This document shows positions 16,418-24,075 of a stretch of DNA of 51,272 nucleotides, in pieces. The notes beneath the pieces were generated by a model that was given only the letters and a program-made list of their open reading frames with translations, was not told the DNA's origin and searched no databases. This DNA comes from an uncultured Ignavibacteriota bacterium (GTDB lineage: Bacteria > Bacteroidota > Ignavibacteria > Palsa-1295). Position 1 is the stretch's first letter. Every line of letters starts with the position of its first letter. The translations under genes and the position numbers were made by a program. Location: positions 1-51,272 of the forward strand of contig CAIUMP010000052.1 of the NCBI GenBank assembly GCA_903900335.1. Direction: 5' to 3'.

Positions 16418-17365
16418 ATGTTCGTCCTCGGAATTGACATCGGCGGCACCACGATCAAACTTGGAGTTGTGGACACCTCTACAGGCTCTGTAGTCGCAGA
16501 ATCTTCTTTTCCAACGCCGCAATCGGGCGCTCGAAATGTTGCCATGGAAACAGCGCAGCGCGTTCACGATATCCGGAGTGCATACCCGGAGATTGGGCGT
16601 ATCGGCGTGGGAGTACCCGGAGCGATGAATGCGGATCGTTCGCTTGTTCGCTACCCCCCAAATCTATTCGGTTGGAAGGAAGAGCCACTTCAACAATATT
16701 TCAAAGAGGCGCTGCCTGACTTCCAACAAATTGAGGTAGATAATGACGCGAAAGTTGCCACCCTCGCTGAAGCAAGACTCGGTGCGGGAAAAGGCGCATC
16801 GCATTTCTTGCTGGTTACCTTGGGCACTGGCGTTGGAGGCGGTATCTATTCAACCGAGGGAGCTTTCGCCGGCATCTATCGTGGTTCATCCGGCGGGGCA
16901 GGGGAGTTTGGGCATGTTTCCATTGATCTGAACGGTCCGCAATGCAAGTGCGGCTCGCGCGGTTGCATCGAAGCATATCTCGGGCAGCACTACCTTTCGG
17001 AGCGGACACGCGAAAAACTAATCGCTGACAATACGATCGATTCGCCACTTCGCGCAGAAGAAAATGAGCTAACACCAAAGCTGATTGCCTCTGCGATGAA
17101 TGGTGGAGATGCGTTCGCGCGCGGTGTCTTTGAAGAGGCAGGAATGTTTCTTGGCGTAGCACTCGCCAACGTCGCAAAGCTGTTGGATATGCATCTTTTC
17201 ATTATTGGGGGTGGGGTAGCGGAGGCTGGTACTGTTCTGTTCGATGCTGCAGCGGCATCGCTCCATGCAAATGTTTTCGAAAATCTCAAGCCGGTCGTCG
17301 AGATACGTCCGGCGGTCTTTGGGAATCGCGCAGGGATTATTGGTGCAGCGATGCTGGTCTCGTAA
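16418..17365 (+). CDS. ROK family sugar kinase, probably glucokinase
   Basis: A 315-residue cytoplasmic kinase that phosphorylates glucose or a related hexose with ATP. The phosphate motif GIDIGGTTIKLGV is at the N terminus, the catalytic aspartate lies in VDNDAKVATLAEA, the second phosphate loop is LVTLGTGVGGGI, and the ROK zinc motif GPQCKCGSRGCIEAYLG is near residue 175. A C-terminal adenosine loop is LFIIGGGVAEAG. The length is normal for the family. It is preceded by the FtsB-like gene with a 75-base gap. The substrate cannot be fixed from sequence; N-acetyl-hexosamines are an alternative. Confidence 0.9.
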   Translation: MFVLGIDIGGTTIKLGVVDTSTGSVVAESSFPTPQSGARNVAMETAQRVHDIRSAYPEIGRIGVGVPGAMNADRSLVRYPPNLFGWKEEPLQQYFKEALPDFQQIEVDNDAKVATLAEARLGAGKGASHFLLVTLGTGVGGGIYSTEGAFAGIYRGSSGGAGEFGHVSIDLNGPQCKCGSRGCIEAYLGQHYLSERTREKLIADNTIDSPLRAEENELTPKLIASAMNGGDAFARGVFEEAGMFLGVALANVAKLLDMHLFIIGGGVAEAGTVLFDAAAASLHANVFENLKPVVEIRPAVFGNRAGIIGAAMLVS

Positions 17366-17498
17366 CTAGAGTTTCAGGGACACCCTAAAGTTATTTCACT
17401 TTGCGCCCTGATGAGATTGACGGACGGACTGAACCGAAACCTCGCAAAAGCTCTTTACCTCACGCCAATTGCATTAAGCTCTCAACAAAAATCGAATC

Positions 17499-17735
17499 AT
17501 GCCAACAGTTATTAAAGTCAATCGCAACGGATCGTATCGCGTCGAAGGGGATTTTACTATCGTCGATGCCGAGGGCGTCGAATACGGATTAGCCGGACGC
17601 ACCGCCGTTACGCTATGTCGATGTGGTCACTCCCAAAACAAGCCTTTCTGCGATGCAAGCCATAAACATCATGGCTTCGAGCACACCCCAACAGCATTCA
17701 ATCTTCCCGCGCCGGCTCCGAAACCAGCGGCGTAG
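17499..17735 (+). CDS. CDGSH iron-sulfur domain protein
   Basis: A 78-residue protein with the complete 2Fe-2S motif CRCGHSQNKPFCDASH at residues 45-60, giving three Cys and one His ligand. The N-terminal half (VIKVNRNGSYRVEGDFTIVD, then GRTAVTLCRCG) is usual for bacterial single-CDGSH proteins. Such proteins bind a redox-active cluster and are linked to redox or iron handling; the partner is unknown. The C terminus is a short Pro/Ala tail (LPAPAPKPAA). Stop codon is TAG. Confidence 0.9.
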   Translation: MPTVIKVNRNGSYRVEGDFTIVDAEGVEYGLAGRTAVTLCRCGHSQNKPFCDASHKHHGFEHTPTAFNLPAPAPKPAA

Positions 17736-17807
17736 TTATTTCCTCTGCTAAGCAGTATATCATTCCCGCGGAACCGAGCATCCAGACCGCTTCTATTGCA
17801 TCATACC

Positions 17808-17846
17808 GAACCTGGATTCCCGCATTAGCTGGAATGACAAAGAAGA
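17808..17846. repeat. Degenerate dispersed repeat (GGATTCCCGC...GGAATGACA type)
   Basis: The sequence around 17812-17836 reads GGATTCCCGC, ATTA, then GCTGGAATGACA. It resembles the small inverted repeat, GGATTCCCGC followed by GCGGGAATGACA, that is scattered through many bacterial intergenic regions, with one decayed position. It lies between convergent genes. Confidence 0.35.
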
Positions 17847-17861
17847 AAACGAGCAAATCCG

Positions 17862-18479
17862 CTACGCCGTCTTTTGTGCCAACTTCTGAATATCATCCCG
17901 AATCTTAGCGGCGCGCTCGTATTCTTCTTTTCGAATCGCCTCGTCTAGCTGCTGATTGAGTTGATCGAGATAGGTGAGGGGCTTGCTTGGCTTGGCGGTC
18001 TTCTCTTCGGGAGGGGATAACTTGGCATCAAGGCCAAGGTTATCGTCCTCGTCATCGCCTTCCATGTCGTCTTCGCCTTCCTCTGGAAGGAAACCGGCTT
18101 CGGTCATGATGGATTCGGAGACAAAAATACTTACGCCAAACCGGATAGCTAACGCGATAGCGTCACTTGGACGTGCGTCGATGTCCTGATCATCCGAGAG
18201 TCGGACGCTGGCGAAGAATGTGCCGTCACGCAATTCGTTGATAGAGACCTCTGTGATGGTCCCGCCGAGCGCCTCGACGGCAGTTTTCAGCAGATCGTGA
18301 GTGAGTGGACGCGGCGGCTTGATGCCTTCCATTTCAAGAGCAATTGCCTGAGCCTCAAAACCACCAATAATGATGGGTATTCGCCGCAAACCCGCCGTCT
18401 CACGGAGGATAAGCGCATACGCGCCGCTCGTCGAAGGGCTTGTGGAGATTCCGAGAATTTCTACCTGAACTCTGTCCAT
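17862..18479 (-). CDS. Bifunctional nuclease family protein (DUF151) with UVR motif
   Basis: A 205-residue cytoplasmic protein. Residues 1-135 match the DUF151/BFN fold (VEILGISTSPST, ALILRE, RRIPIIIGGFEAQAIAL, PRPLTHDLL, DARPSDAIALAIR), a family with RNase and DNase activity reported in some members. An acidic linker (EEGEDDMEGDDEDD) follows, and residues 165-200 form a UVR motif of the UvrB/UvrC kind (LNQQLDEAIRKEEYERAAKI), normally a protein-protein contact helix pair. The DUF151-UVR arrangement is common in this group of bacteria. It converges on the CDGSH gene and diverges from the pyrophosphatase gene. Confidence 0.88.
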   Translation of the reverse strand: MDRVQVEILGISTSPSTSGAYALILRETAGLRRIPIIIGGFEAQAIALEMEGIKPPRPLTHDLLKTAVEALGGTITEVSINELRDGTFFASVRLSDDQDIDARPSDAIALAIRFGVSIFVSESIMTEAGFLPEEGEDDMEGDDEDDNLGLDAKLSPPEEKTAKPSKPLTYLDQLNQQLDEAIRKEEYERAAKIRDDIQKLAQKTA

Positions 18480-18604
18480 TCTGTCGTTAGTAACGAGTAC
18501 TGTGTAACGGGTAACGGGTCTTGCCTAACAGGCTTTGGAGCCAACTGGCTGGCACGAACTGCTCTCGAAACATCAATACTTTCTCATAGCAATCAAACGT
18601 TATG

Positions 18605-18622
18605 CCGTACCTGTTTGTACGG
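18605..18622. promoter_or_regulatory. Perfect inverted repeat, possible operator
   Basis: CCGTAC and GTACGG are separated by six bases in the divergent intergenic region upstream of the pyrophosphatase gene. The position suits a transcription factor site, but a short repeat can arise by chance. Confidence 0.25.
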
Positions 18623-18790
18623 ATAACTCCAGAAAAGGAAACAACGTTAATGGAAAGGCATTCCCGACGCGCAAGTGAGAGGCAGTATGCTTGATTTCTC
18701 CTTCCCAGGAATTCTAGGGTACTTCACACAAATAATGTACAAATTCCTGCCAAAACCGTGGTTTCAAAATCTTGCTCTGATATTTCCGTA

Positions 18791-18810
18791 TTTTTGCAGA
18801 TAGTATATTC
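18791..18810 (+). promoter_or_regulatory. Probable promoter -10 region for the pyrophosphatase gene
   Basis: TTTTTG followed after four bases by TAGTATATTC, 49 bases before the ATG at 18859. The same ten-base string occurs at 4402-4411, 56 bases before the first small anchored gene, also just after TTTTG. No good -35 box stands 17 bases upstream. Confidence 0.4.
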
Positions 18811-18858
18811 TTCCAGGTTGGAAAACGCCTAACACGACACACAGTCAAAAACGACCGC

Positions 18859-21480
18859 ATGAAACTACGATCGAAACCAACGTTCCTAACGACAATTGCC
18901 AAAACCGTGGCCTCTTTCGCCCTTTTGGCGTGGATGTTCGCCGGTTCTGCTCCGATATTGGCGCAGAATACTACGGTCCAAAGCGTGGCCGTTCCGGCAG
19001 GCTCGGATACAGCTCATCCTGCTGTGGCGACACCAATTCCGCCGCCACCAGCTCCGGTGATGACAGCGCCTGCTCCAGCAGCGGCCCCGGCCACAGAAGC
19101 TGGTGGTGAAGCCAGCCTCATTCTTCCCGATCTCTCCAATGATACGGTGAAGATCCAGTTCTTAGGGATGAGCGGCCATGCCCTTTTGCTTATCGGCCTG
19201 CTCTTCTGCGCTGCGGGTCTTGCCTTTGGACTGATGATCTTCATGCACTTGAAGAATCTGCCGGTCCATCGCTCAATGAAGGAGATCTCCGAACTCATTT
19301 ACGAGACGTGCAAGACCTATCTCACGACACAGGGCAAGTTTATTGCCGTGCTCTGGGTCTTCATCGCGATCATCATCGGCCTCTATTTCGGCGTACTTGC
19401 GCCGACTCCGGGACACCCCGTTGTGCTTTCGGTGTCGATCATCCTCGCTTTCAGCGTCATCGGTATTTTGGGAAGCTACGGCGTTGCGTGGTTTGGTATC
19501 CGCGTCAACACGTTCGCGAATTCGCGCACGGCATTCGCTGGTCTTGCTGGCAAGCCCTATCCGGTATGTGCCATTCCGCTGGAGGCAGGTATGTCCATCG
19601 GCATGTTGCTCATCTCCGTTGAGCTGCTCATCATGCTCTGCATCTTACTCTTCGTGCCGTCTTATTATGCGGGTTCATGCTTCATCGGATTCGCGATCGG
19701 CGAGTCACTCGGTGCTGCGGCGCTTCGTATTGCCGGCGGTATCTTCACGAAGATCGCCGACATCGGTGCTGACCTTATGAAGATCGTCTTCAAGATCAAG
19801 GAAGACGATGCGCGTAACCCCGGCGTTATCGCCGATTGCGTCGGTGACAATGCGGGCGATTCCGTCGGACCATCTGCCGATGGTTTCGAGACGTATGGTG
19901 TGACGGGCGTTGCGCTCATCACCTTCATCCTGCTCGCGGTGAAAGACCCGACGGTTCAGGTACAGCTTCTCGTATGGATCTTCGTCATGCGTATCATGAT
20001 GCTCGTTTCCAGTGCCGGTGCGTACTTCATCAATGGCTTGTGGGCCAAGGCCAAGTACGGCAACGCGAAGGAAATGAACTTCGAGACGCCGCTTACCTCG
20101 CTCGTGTGGATCACGTCAATCATCTCAATCGGACTTACGTACCTCGTGTCGTACCTGATGATCCCAGTGCTTGGTGGCAACTCCACACTCTGGTGGAAAC
20201 TGGCGAGTATCATCTCCTGCGGTACGCTTGCTGGTGCGGTCATTCCTGAAATGGTAAAGATTTTCACTTCTGTGAACTCGACGCACGTCAAGGAAGTCGT
20301 AACGTCCTCACGTGAGGGTGGGCCGTCGCTCAACATTCTTTCGGGACTTGTTGCTGGTAACTTCTCCGCCTACTGGCTGGGACTTACGATGGTCGCTCTC
20401 ATGGCGGTCGGTTACATGATCAGCTTGCACGGACTTGGTTCGATGCTGCCGAACACGATGACCCCGCTGATGCTTGCACCAGCGGTGTTCGCATTTGGTC
20501 TCGTCGCGTTCGGGTTCCTCGGAATGGGACCTGTCACCATCGCTGTCGATTCGTACGGACCCGTAACCGACAATGCGCAGTCCGTTTATGAGCTGTCGCT
20601 GATCGAGGATGTTCCGAACATCGCAGCAGAGCTGAAGAAGGATTTCAACATCGACGTGAAGTTCGAAGAGGCAAAGCACTTGCTTGAAGAGAACGACGGC
20701 GCTGGTAATACCTTCAAGGCGAGTGCGAAACCGGTGCTCATCGGTACGGCGGTCGTTGGCGCAACAACGATGATCTTCTCGATCATCATGGCGCTGACGA
20801 ATGGCCTGACGACAAACACGGCAAATCTCTCGCTGCTGCACGCTCCGTTCGTGCTCGGTCTCATCACCGGCGGCGCGATGATCTATTGGTTCACGGGCGC
20901 CTCGATGCAAGCTGTGACCACTGGCGCTTACCGCGCTGTGCAGTTCATCAAGGAGAACATCAAGCTTGACGGTAACACGAAGGCATCGGTATCGGACAGC
21001 AAGAAGGTCGTGGAGATCTGTACGAAGTACGCGCAGAAGGGTATGTTCAATATCTTCCTTGCGGTGTTCTTCGCGACTCTCGCCTTCGCCTTCGTCGAGC
21101 CATACTTCTTTATTGGCTACTTGATCTCGATCGCTATCTTCGGTCTCTATCAGGCAATCTTCATGGCGAACGCCGGTGGTGCCTGGGACAATGCGAAGAA
21201 GATCGTCGAAGTGAACCTGAAGATGAAGGGCACACCGCTGCACGATGCAACGGTCGTTGGCGACACCGTTGGCGATCCATTCAAGGATACGTCGTCGGTT
21301 GCGCTCAACCCGGTCATCAAGTTCACCACGCTCTTCGGACTTCTCGCAGTCGAACTTGCAGTCAAGCTCACGGCGGATGCCGGTTCAAATGTCAGCATGA
21401 TCCTTGCCGCAGTGTTCTTCGTCATCTCGGCGACGTTCGTGTGGCGTTCCTTCTATCGTATGCGTATTGGAACGGAGTGA
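18859..21480 (+). CDS. hppA: Membrane-bound proton-pumping pyrophosphatase
   Basis: An 873-residue ion pump that couples pyrophosphate hydrolysis to cation export. Core motifs are intact: IADIGADLMKIVFKIKEDD near residue 300, ADCVGDNAGDSVG, and VVGDTVGDPFKDTSS near 800. In the K+-site motif GNTFKASAKP near residue 616, Lys occupies the place that is Ala in K+-dependent enzymes, which predicts K+ independence; the neighbouring Thr of that class is Ala here. Family members are usually 660-800 residues; the excess is N-terminal: a hydrophobic signal-like segment (residues 14-36) and a Pro/Ala-rich linker (for example APAPAAAPATEAG). Proton rather than sodium transport is inferred. The gene is monocistronic, with a strong hairpin after the stop. 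Confidence 0.93.
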   Translation: MKLRSKPTFLTTIAKTVASFALLAWMFAGSAPILAQNTTVQSVAVPAGSDTAHPAVATPIPPPPAPVMTAPAPAAAPATEAGGEASLILPDLSNDTVKIQFLGMSGHALLLIGLLFCAAGLAFGLMIFMHLKNLPVHRSMKEISELIYETCKTYLTTQGKFIAVLWVFIAIIIGLYFGVLAPTPGHPVVLSVSIILAFSVIGILGSYGVAWFGIRVNTFANSRTAFAGLAGKPYPVCAIPLEAGMSIGMLLISVELLIMLCILLFVPSYYAGSCFIGFAIGESLGAAALRIAGGIFTKIADIGADLMKIVFKIKEDDARNPGVIADCVGDNAGDSVGPSADGFETYGVTGVALITFILLAVKDPTVQVQLLVWIFVMRIMMLVSSAGAYFINGLWAKAKYGNAKEMNFETPLTSLVWITSIISIGLTYLVSYLMIPVLGGNSTLWWKLASIISCGTLAGAVIPEMVKIFTSVNSTHVKEVVTSSREGGPSLNILSGLVAGNFSAYWLGLTMVALMAVGYMISLHGLGSMLPNTMTPLMLAPAVFAFGLVAFGFLGMGPVTIAVDSYGPVTDNAQSVYELSLIEDVPNIAAELKKDFNIDVKFEEAKHLLEENDGAGNTFKASAKPVLIGTAVVGATTMIFSIIMALTNGLTTNTANLSLLHAPFVLGLITGGAMIYWFTGASMQAVTTGAYRAVQFIKENIKLDGNTKASVSDSKKVVEICTKYAQKGMFNIFLAVFFATLAFAFVEPYFFIGYLISIAIFGLYQAIFMANAGGAWDNAKKIVEVNLKMKGTPLHDATVVGDTVGDPFKDTSSVALNPVIKFTTLFGLLAVELAVKLTADAGSNVSMILAAVFFVISATFVWRSFYRMRIGTE

Positions 21481-21504
21481 CCTAGGGATAGAGAATAGCT
21501 GTAT

Positions 21505-21539
21505 TTTCGAGAGAGTGGACTGCAAAGTTCACTCTCTCG
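21505..21539 (+). terminator. Hairpin terminator of the pyrophosphatase gene
   Basis: Arms CGAGAGAGTGGAC (21508-21520) and GTTCACTCTCTCG (21527-21539) pair over 13 bases with one G-U wobble and a TGCAAA loop. There is no downstream T run. It lies 27 bases after the stop. Confidence 0.65.
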
Positions 21540-21716
21540 TGCGTTCCGGGTAGGGAAAGAGTCAGCTTAGACTCCAGCACGGGTTGGGCTAGTGCCCTGA
21601 GAAACGTGAAACCTCTTCCCCCAAATATTGTTTAGCGTCCCCTAACCCGGAGACTTTCTCTGGGCTTCCTGCTCCATGCGGGCCAAAATGGCTTATTGGG
21701 CGTGGGGCTACCAAGT

Positions 21717-21736
21717 CTTTCCGTTTCGACGGAAGG
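21717..21736 (+). promoter_or_regulatory. UUCG-capped leader hairpin before rpsF
   Basis: In the 220-base leader of rpsF an eight-base stem CTTTCCGT/ACGGAAGG (one wobble) is capped by TTCG, ending 26 bases before the ATG. The stem contains CCG, the trinucleotide used by S6:S18 autoregulatory leaders in other bacteria, so feedback control is possible; I cannot show that the full structure is present. Confidence 0.4.
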
Positions 21737-21762
21737 AGTATCCATAGGAAAAACGACAGTTA

Positions 21763-22170
21763 ATGGCAGACAATAGATACGAATCAACAATTATCATCAA
21801 GGGCACCCTACAGGATCCCGAGATTGATGCGGTCATCACCAAAACGCAGGATTTCATCACGAAGAATGGCGGGAACGTCATCGAGATGGAGCGTTGGGGA
21901 CGCCGCAAGCTTGCGTACGACATAGTCCGCGAGACGCAGGGCTTCTATGTAAGCGCGCATTTCACGGCACCCGGTGCGGTCATCCAGAAGCTGGAGCGCA
22001 TGTACCACCTCGATGATAACATCATACGCTGGCTGACATTGTCGCATCCAGAGGCGAACGTTGTTGCCCGCGCGGCGATGAAGAAGCGCACCGAGGAAGT
22101 GACTCCGAAGCGCGAAGCGGCCTTTGCGTTGAATGCCGCGAACAATGCCATTCCTGGGCTGACTGACTAA
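21763..22170 (+). CDS. rpsF: 30S ribosomal protein bS6
   Basis: A 135-residue bS6, recognisable from RYESTIIIKGTLQDPEIDA, MERWGRRKLAYDIVRETQGFY and HLDDNIIRWLTLSHPE. The protein binds bS18 on the platform of the small subunit. A C-terminal extension beyond residue 105 is basic then Ala/Asn-rich, longer than in Escherichia coli processing forms but normal in range. It opens the rpsF-ssb-rplI cluster; the usual rpsR between ssb and rplI is absent here and is found at 48006-48365. Confidence 0.95.
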   Translation: MADNRYESTIIIKGTLQDPEIDAVITKTQDFITKNGGNVIEMERWGRRKLAYDIVRETQGFYVSAHFTAPGAVIQKLERMYHLDDNIIRWLTLSHPEANVVARAAMKKRTEEVTPKREAAFALNAANNAIPGLTD

Positions 22171-22194
22171 GAGTTTCAATTTGTAGGAGAAGTT

Positions 22195-22752
22195 ATGGCT
22201 TGCCTCAAGATGCCGGAAGTCAATCACGTATTGATTGCCGGCAATTTGACAAAAGACCCCGTTGTCCGAAAGACCGCGAACGGGATTTCGGTGATTAACT
22301 TCTGCCTCGCCTCAAACCACAAGTATCGCGACGCCAGCAACCAATGGGCGGAAGATGTCTGCTATGTTGGCGTGGTCGCGTGGAGTAAGCTCGCAGATAG
22401 CTGCATGGCAAAGCTCCGAAAGGGGAGCGCCGTGCTAGTCGATGGCGAACTGCAATCGCGGACGTGGCATGCCGAGGATACATCGGCACGAACCGTCGTC
22501 GAGATCAAAGCGCACCGTATTCAATTTCTGAACAAGCAAGAATATCAGGAATTGAGTGGCTATGAGAACGGAATGACAGAGCCAATAGCGGAGTGTCAGG
22601 GAATCGTTGAAGACTATCAGTTCTCCGAGGCTCACTACTCCGTGGGATTTGAAGACGCCGGTGCCAAGGATATGCTCTTTGGTGAAAGGGTGGAGGTTCT
22701 GACTTCGGGAATCGAGCTAAAGCTTAAGCCGAGGAATGGGCAGTGCGAATAG
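22195..22752 (+). CDS. ssb: Single-stranded DNA-binding protein lacking the acidic tip
   Basis: A 185-residue SSB. The OB fold spans residues 6-115 (NHVLIAGNLTKDPVVRKTANGISVINFCLASNH quoted in part as NHVLIAGNLTKDPVVR; WAEDVCYVGVVAWSKLAD; GSAVLVDGELQSRTW). TAGGAGAAG eight bases before the ATG at 22195 supports this start. The C-terminal 70 residues are not the usual Gly/Gln-rich linker, and the protein ends KLKPRNGQCE rather than the acidic DDDIPF-type tip that recruits repair and replication partners. It lies 24 bases after rpsF. Either it is a specialised SSB or partner binding works differently here. Confidence 0.9.
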   Translation: MACLKMPEVNHVLIAGNLTKDPVVRKTANGISVINFCLASNHKYRDASNQWAEDVCYVGVVAWSKLADSCMAKLRKGSAVLVDGELQSRTWHAEDTSARTVVEIKAHRIQFLNKQEYQELSGYENGMTEPIAECQGIVEDYQFSEAHYSVGFEDAGAKDMLFGERVEVLTSGIELKLKPRNGQCE

Positions 22753-22795
22753 CGGCAACACAAAGTGTTTTTGATATTAATTTAGGAATCAACCA

Positions 22796-23239
22796 ATGAA
22801 AGTAATACTCCGCGAGGATGTTGCAAAGCTCGGAAACGCTGGCGAGGCCGTGACGGTCCGCGACGGTTTCGGCCGCAATTTCCTTGTGCCGCGTGGGCTT
22901 GCCTACGTGGCTACCGAAGGTGCGCTCCGAAAGATCGAGCACGAGATGAAGAAGCGCGCCAAAATCATCGAGCGTGAGAGACTCTCCGCCGAAGAATACG
23001 CGAAACGCCTTGAGAATGTCACGGTTACCGTCCCGATGAAGGTCGGCGAAGAGAACCGTTTGTACGGCTCTGTCACAGCACAGATGCTCTCCGACGGCCT
23101 CGGCAATCAGGGCTTTGAGATCGACCGCCGTACGATCGTGCTCGACGAGCCGATCCGCACGTTGGGCGCTCACGATGTGACGGTGCATTTCAAGCACGGC
23201 GTCACGGGCAAGTTCCGGGTCAATGTGATCTCGGAGTAA
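22796..23239 (+). CDS. rplI: 50S ribosomal protein bL9
   Basis: A 147-residue bL9 of standard length. The N-terminal rRNA-binding domain is MKVILREDVAKLGNAGEAVT with VRDGFGRNFLVPRGLA, followed by the long connecting helix (LRKIEHEMKKRAKIIERE) and the C-terminal domain (RLYGSVTAQMLSDGL, GAHDVTVHFKHGVTGKFRV). It is 43 bases after ssb and is followed by an intrinsic terminator. Confidence 0.97.
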   Translation: MKVILREDVAKLGNAGEAVTVRDGFGRNFLVPRGLAYVATEGALRKIEHEMKKRAKIIERERLSAEEYAKRLENVTVTVPMKVGEENRLYGSVTAQMLSDGLGNQGFEIDRRTIVLDEPIRTLGAHDVTVHFKHGVTGKFRVNVISE

Positions 23240-23263
23240 GCCTACATAAGGATCTTTTCTCCT

Positions 23264-23298
23264 GGGGGCGGGCGCGAAAGTGTCCGCTCTCTTTTTTT
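23264..23298 (+). terminator. Intrinsic terminator after rplI
   Basis: GCGGGCGC (23268-23275) and GTGTCCGC (23280-23287) form an eight-base stem with two wobbles and a GAAA loop, followed by TCTC and seven T. This is the most canonical Rho-independent terminator in the window and ends 15 bases before the engB start. Confidence 0.8.
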
Positions 23299-23313
23299 AC
23301 CAGATCGGCATAC

Positions 23314-23910
23314 ATGAAATTCGACGCAAGTTTTGTAGCAAGCCATGCCTCTGTTGATACACTGCCGACGGCGGGGCTGCCCGAGATCGCTCTTATCGGT
23401 CGCTCGAATGTGGGGAAATCCTCGCTGATCAATGCGCTAACAGAGCGAAAGCAATTGGCGAAGACTAGTTCTACACCTGGGAAGACGCAGCTTCTCAATT
23501 ACTTCCTCGTCAACAAGGCGTTCCATCTTGTTGATATGCCCGGCTACGGTTATGCGAAGAACTCGAAATCCAAACGGATCGACTGGGCGAAAATAGCAGA
23601 GCGCTACTTCCTGGAGCGGCACGAGTTAGTTGCGACAGGGGTGTTGATCGATTCGCGTCATCCACTTCTGGAAAGTGACGGGTTGGTGCTCCATTGGTTC
23701 GAGGAGAATAATCTTCCATTTTTCGTCGTCCTCACGAAAACGGATAAGTGCCGGCAATCGGAAGTGGCGCTTCATGAAAAGATTCTGGCTACCGAAATCC
23801 CGACCGCCATGAAGATATGCACAACTTCGAGTGAAAAGGGTAAGGGAATCCGTGAATTGCGAGATTTTATTTCAAATCTTGCATTTTCGAGCAACCAGAG
23901 TGTTCTCTAA
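23314..23910 (+). CDS. engB: Ribosome biogenesis GTPase YsxC/EngB
   Basis: A 198-residue TrmE-Era-like GTPase that acts in late large-subunit assembly and binds in the cytoplasm to pre-ribosomes. The G1 loop is GRSNVGKSSLINAL (residues 29-42), G2 threonine lies in STPGKTQLLNYF, G3 is DMPGYGYA, G4 TKTDKC and G5 TSSEKGKG. The length is typical. Its start lies directly after the rplI terminator, so expression may depend on readthrough or a promoter within that region. A 165-base gap follows. Confidence 0.95.
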   Translation: MKFDASFVASHASVDTLPTAGLPEIALIGRSNVGKSSLINALTERKQLAKTSSTPGKTQLLNYFLVNKAFHLVDMPGYGYAKNSKSKRIDWAKIAERYFLERHELVATGVLIDSRHPLLESDGLVLHWFEENNLPFFVVLTKTDKCRQSEVALHEKILATEIPTAMKICTTSSEKGKGIRELRDFISNLAFSSNQSVL

Positions 23911-23990
23911 GTGTTTTGGGGTCATGAAGGGGGTGTGAAATCGAATCTCGACTTTCCGCCCCGGTTTGAAATTCAAGCCTTGTTCAAAAA

Positions 23991-24036
23991 AAAGCCGTAA
24001 ATTGCGTAGTAAGGTTGTATTCGCAGGGGCGGCTTT
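23991..24036. repeat. Inverted repeat AAAGCCG/CGGCTTT upstream of the Asp-box gene
   Basis: Seven-base arms at 23991-23997 and 24030-24036 are separated by 32 bases, next to a run of A. This lies 40 bases before the ATG at 24076. It could be a leader hairpin or chance. Confidence 0.2.
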
Positions 24037-24075
24037 CCCGACGACTGGAAAATTAGTTTACTTTTGAGACTTGAT

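Larger units (their letters stand above)
18480..18858. other. Intergenic region between divergent genes (379 bases)
   Basis: No convincing gene is present. It holds a tandem GTAACGG repeat near 18505-18519, a perfect inverted repeat CCGTAC-CTGTTT-GTACGG at 18605-18622, and a promoter-like TTTTTG...TAGTATATTC at 18791-18810 facing the pyrophosphatase gene. It must contain the promoters of both flanking genes. Confidence 0.6.

Noticed and set aside
20308-21243. 311-codon open frame antisense to the pyrophosphatase gene
   Set aside because: It lies wholly under a strongly conserved gene, its protein is His/Arg/Glu-rich with no recognisable domain, and it reflects the codon bias of the real gene.
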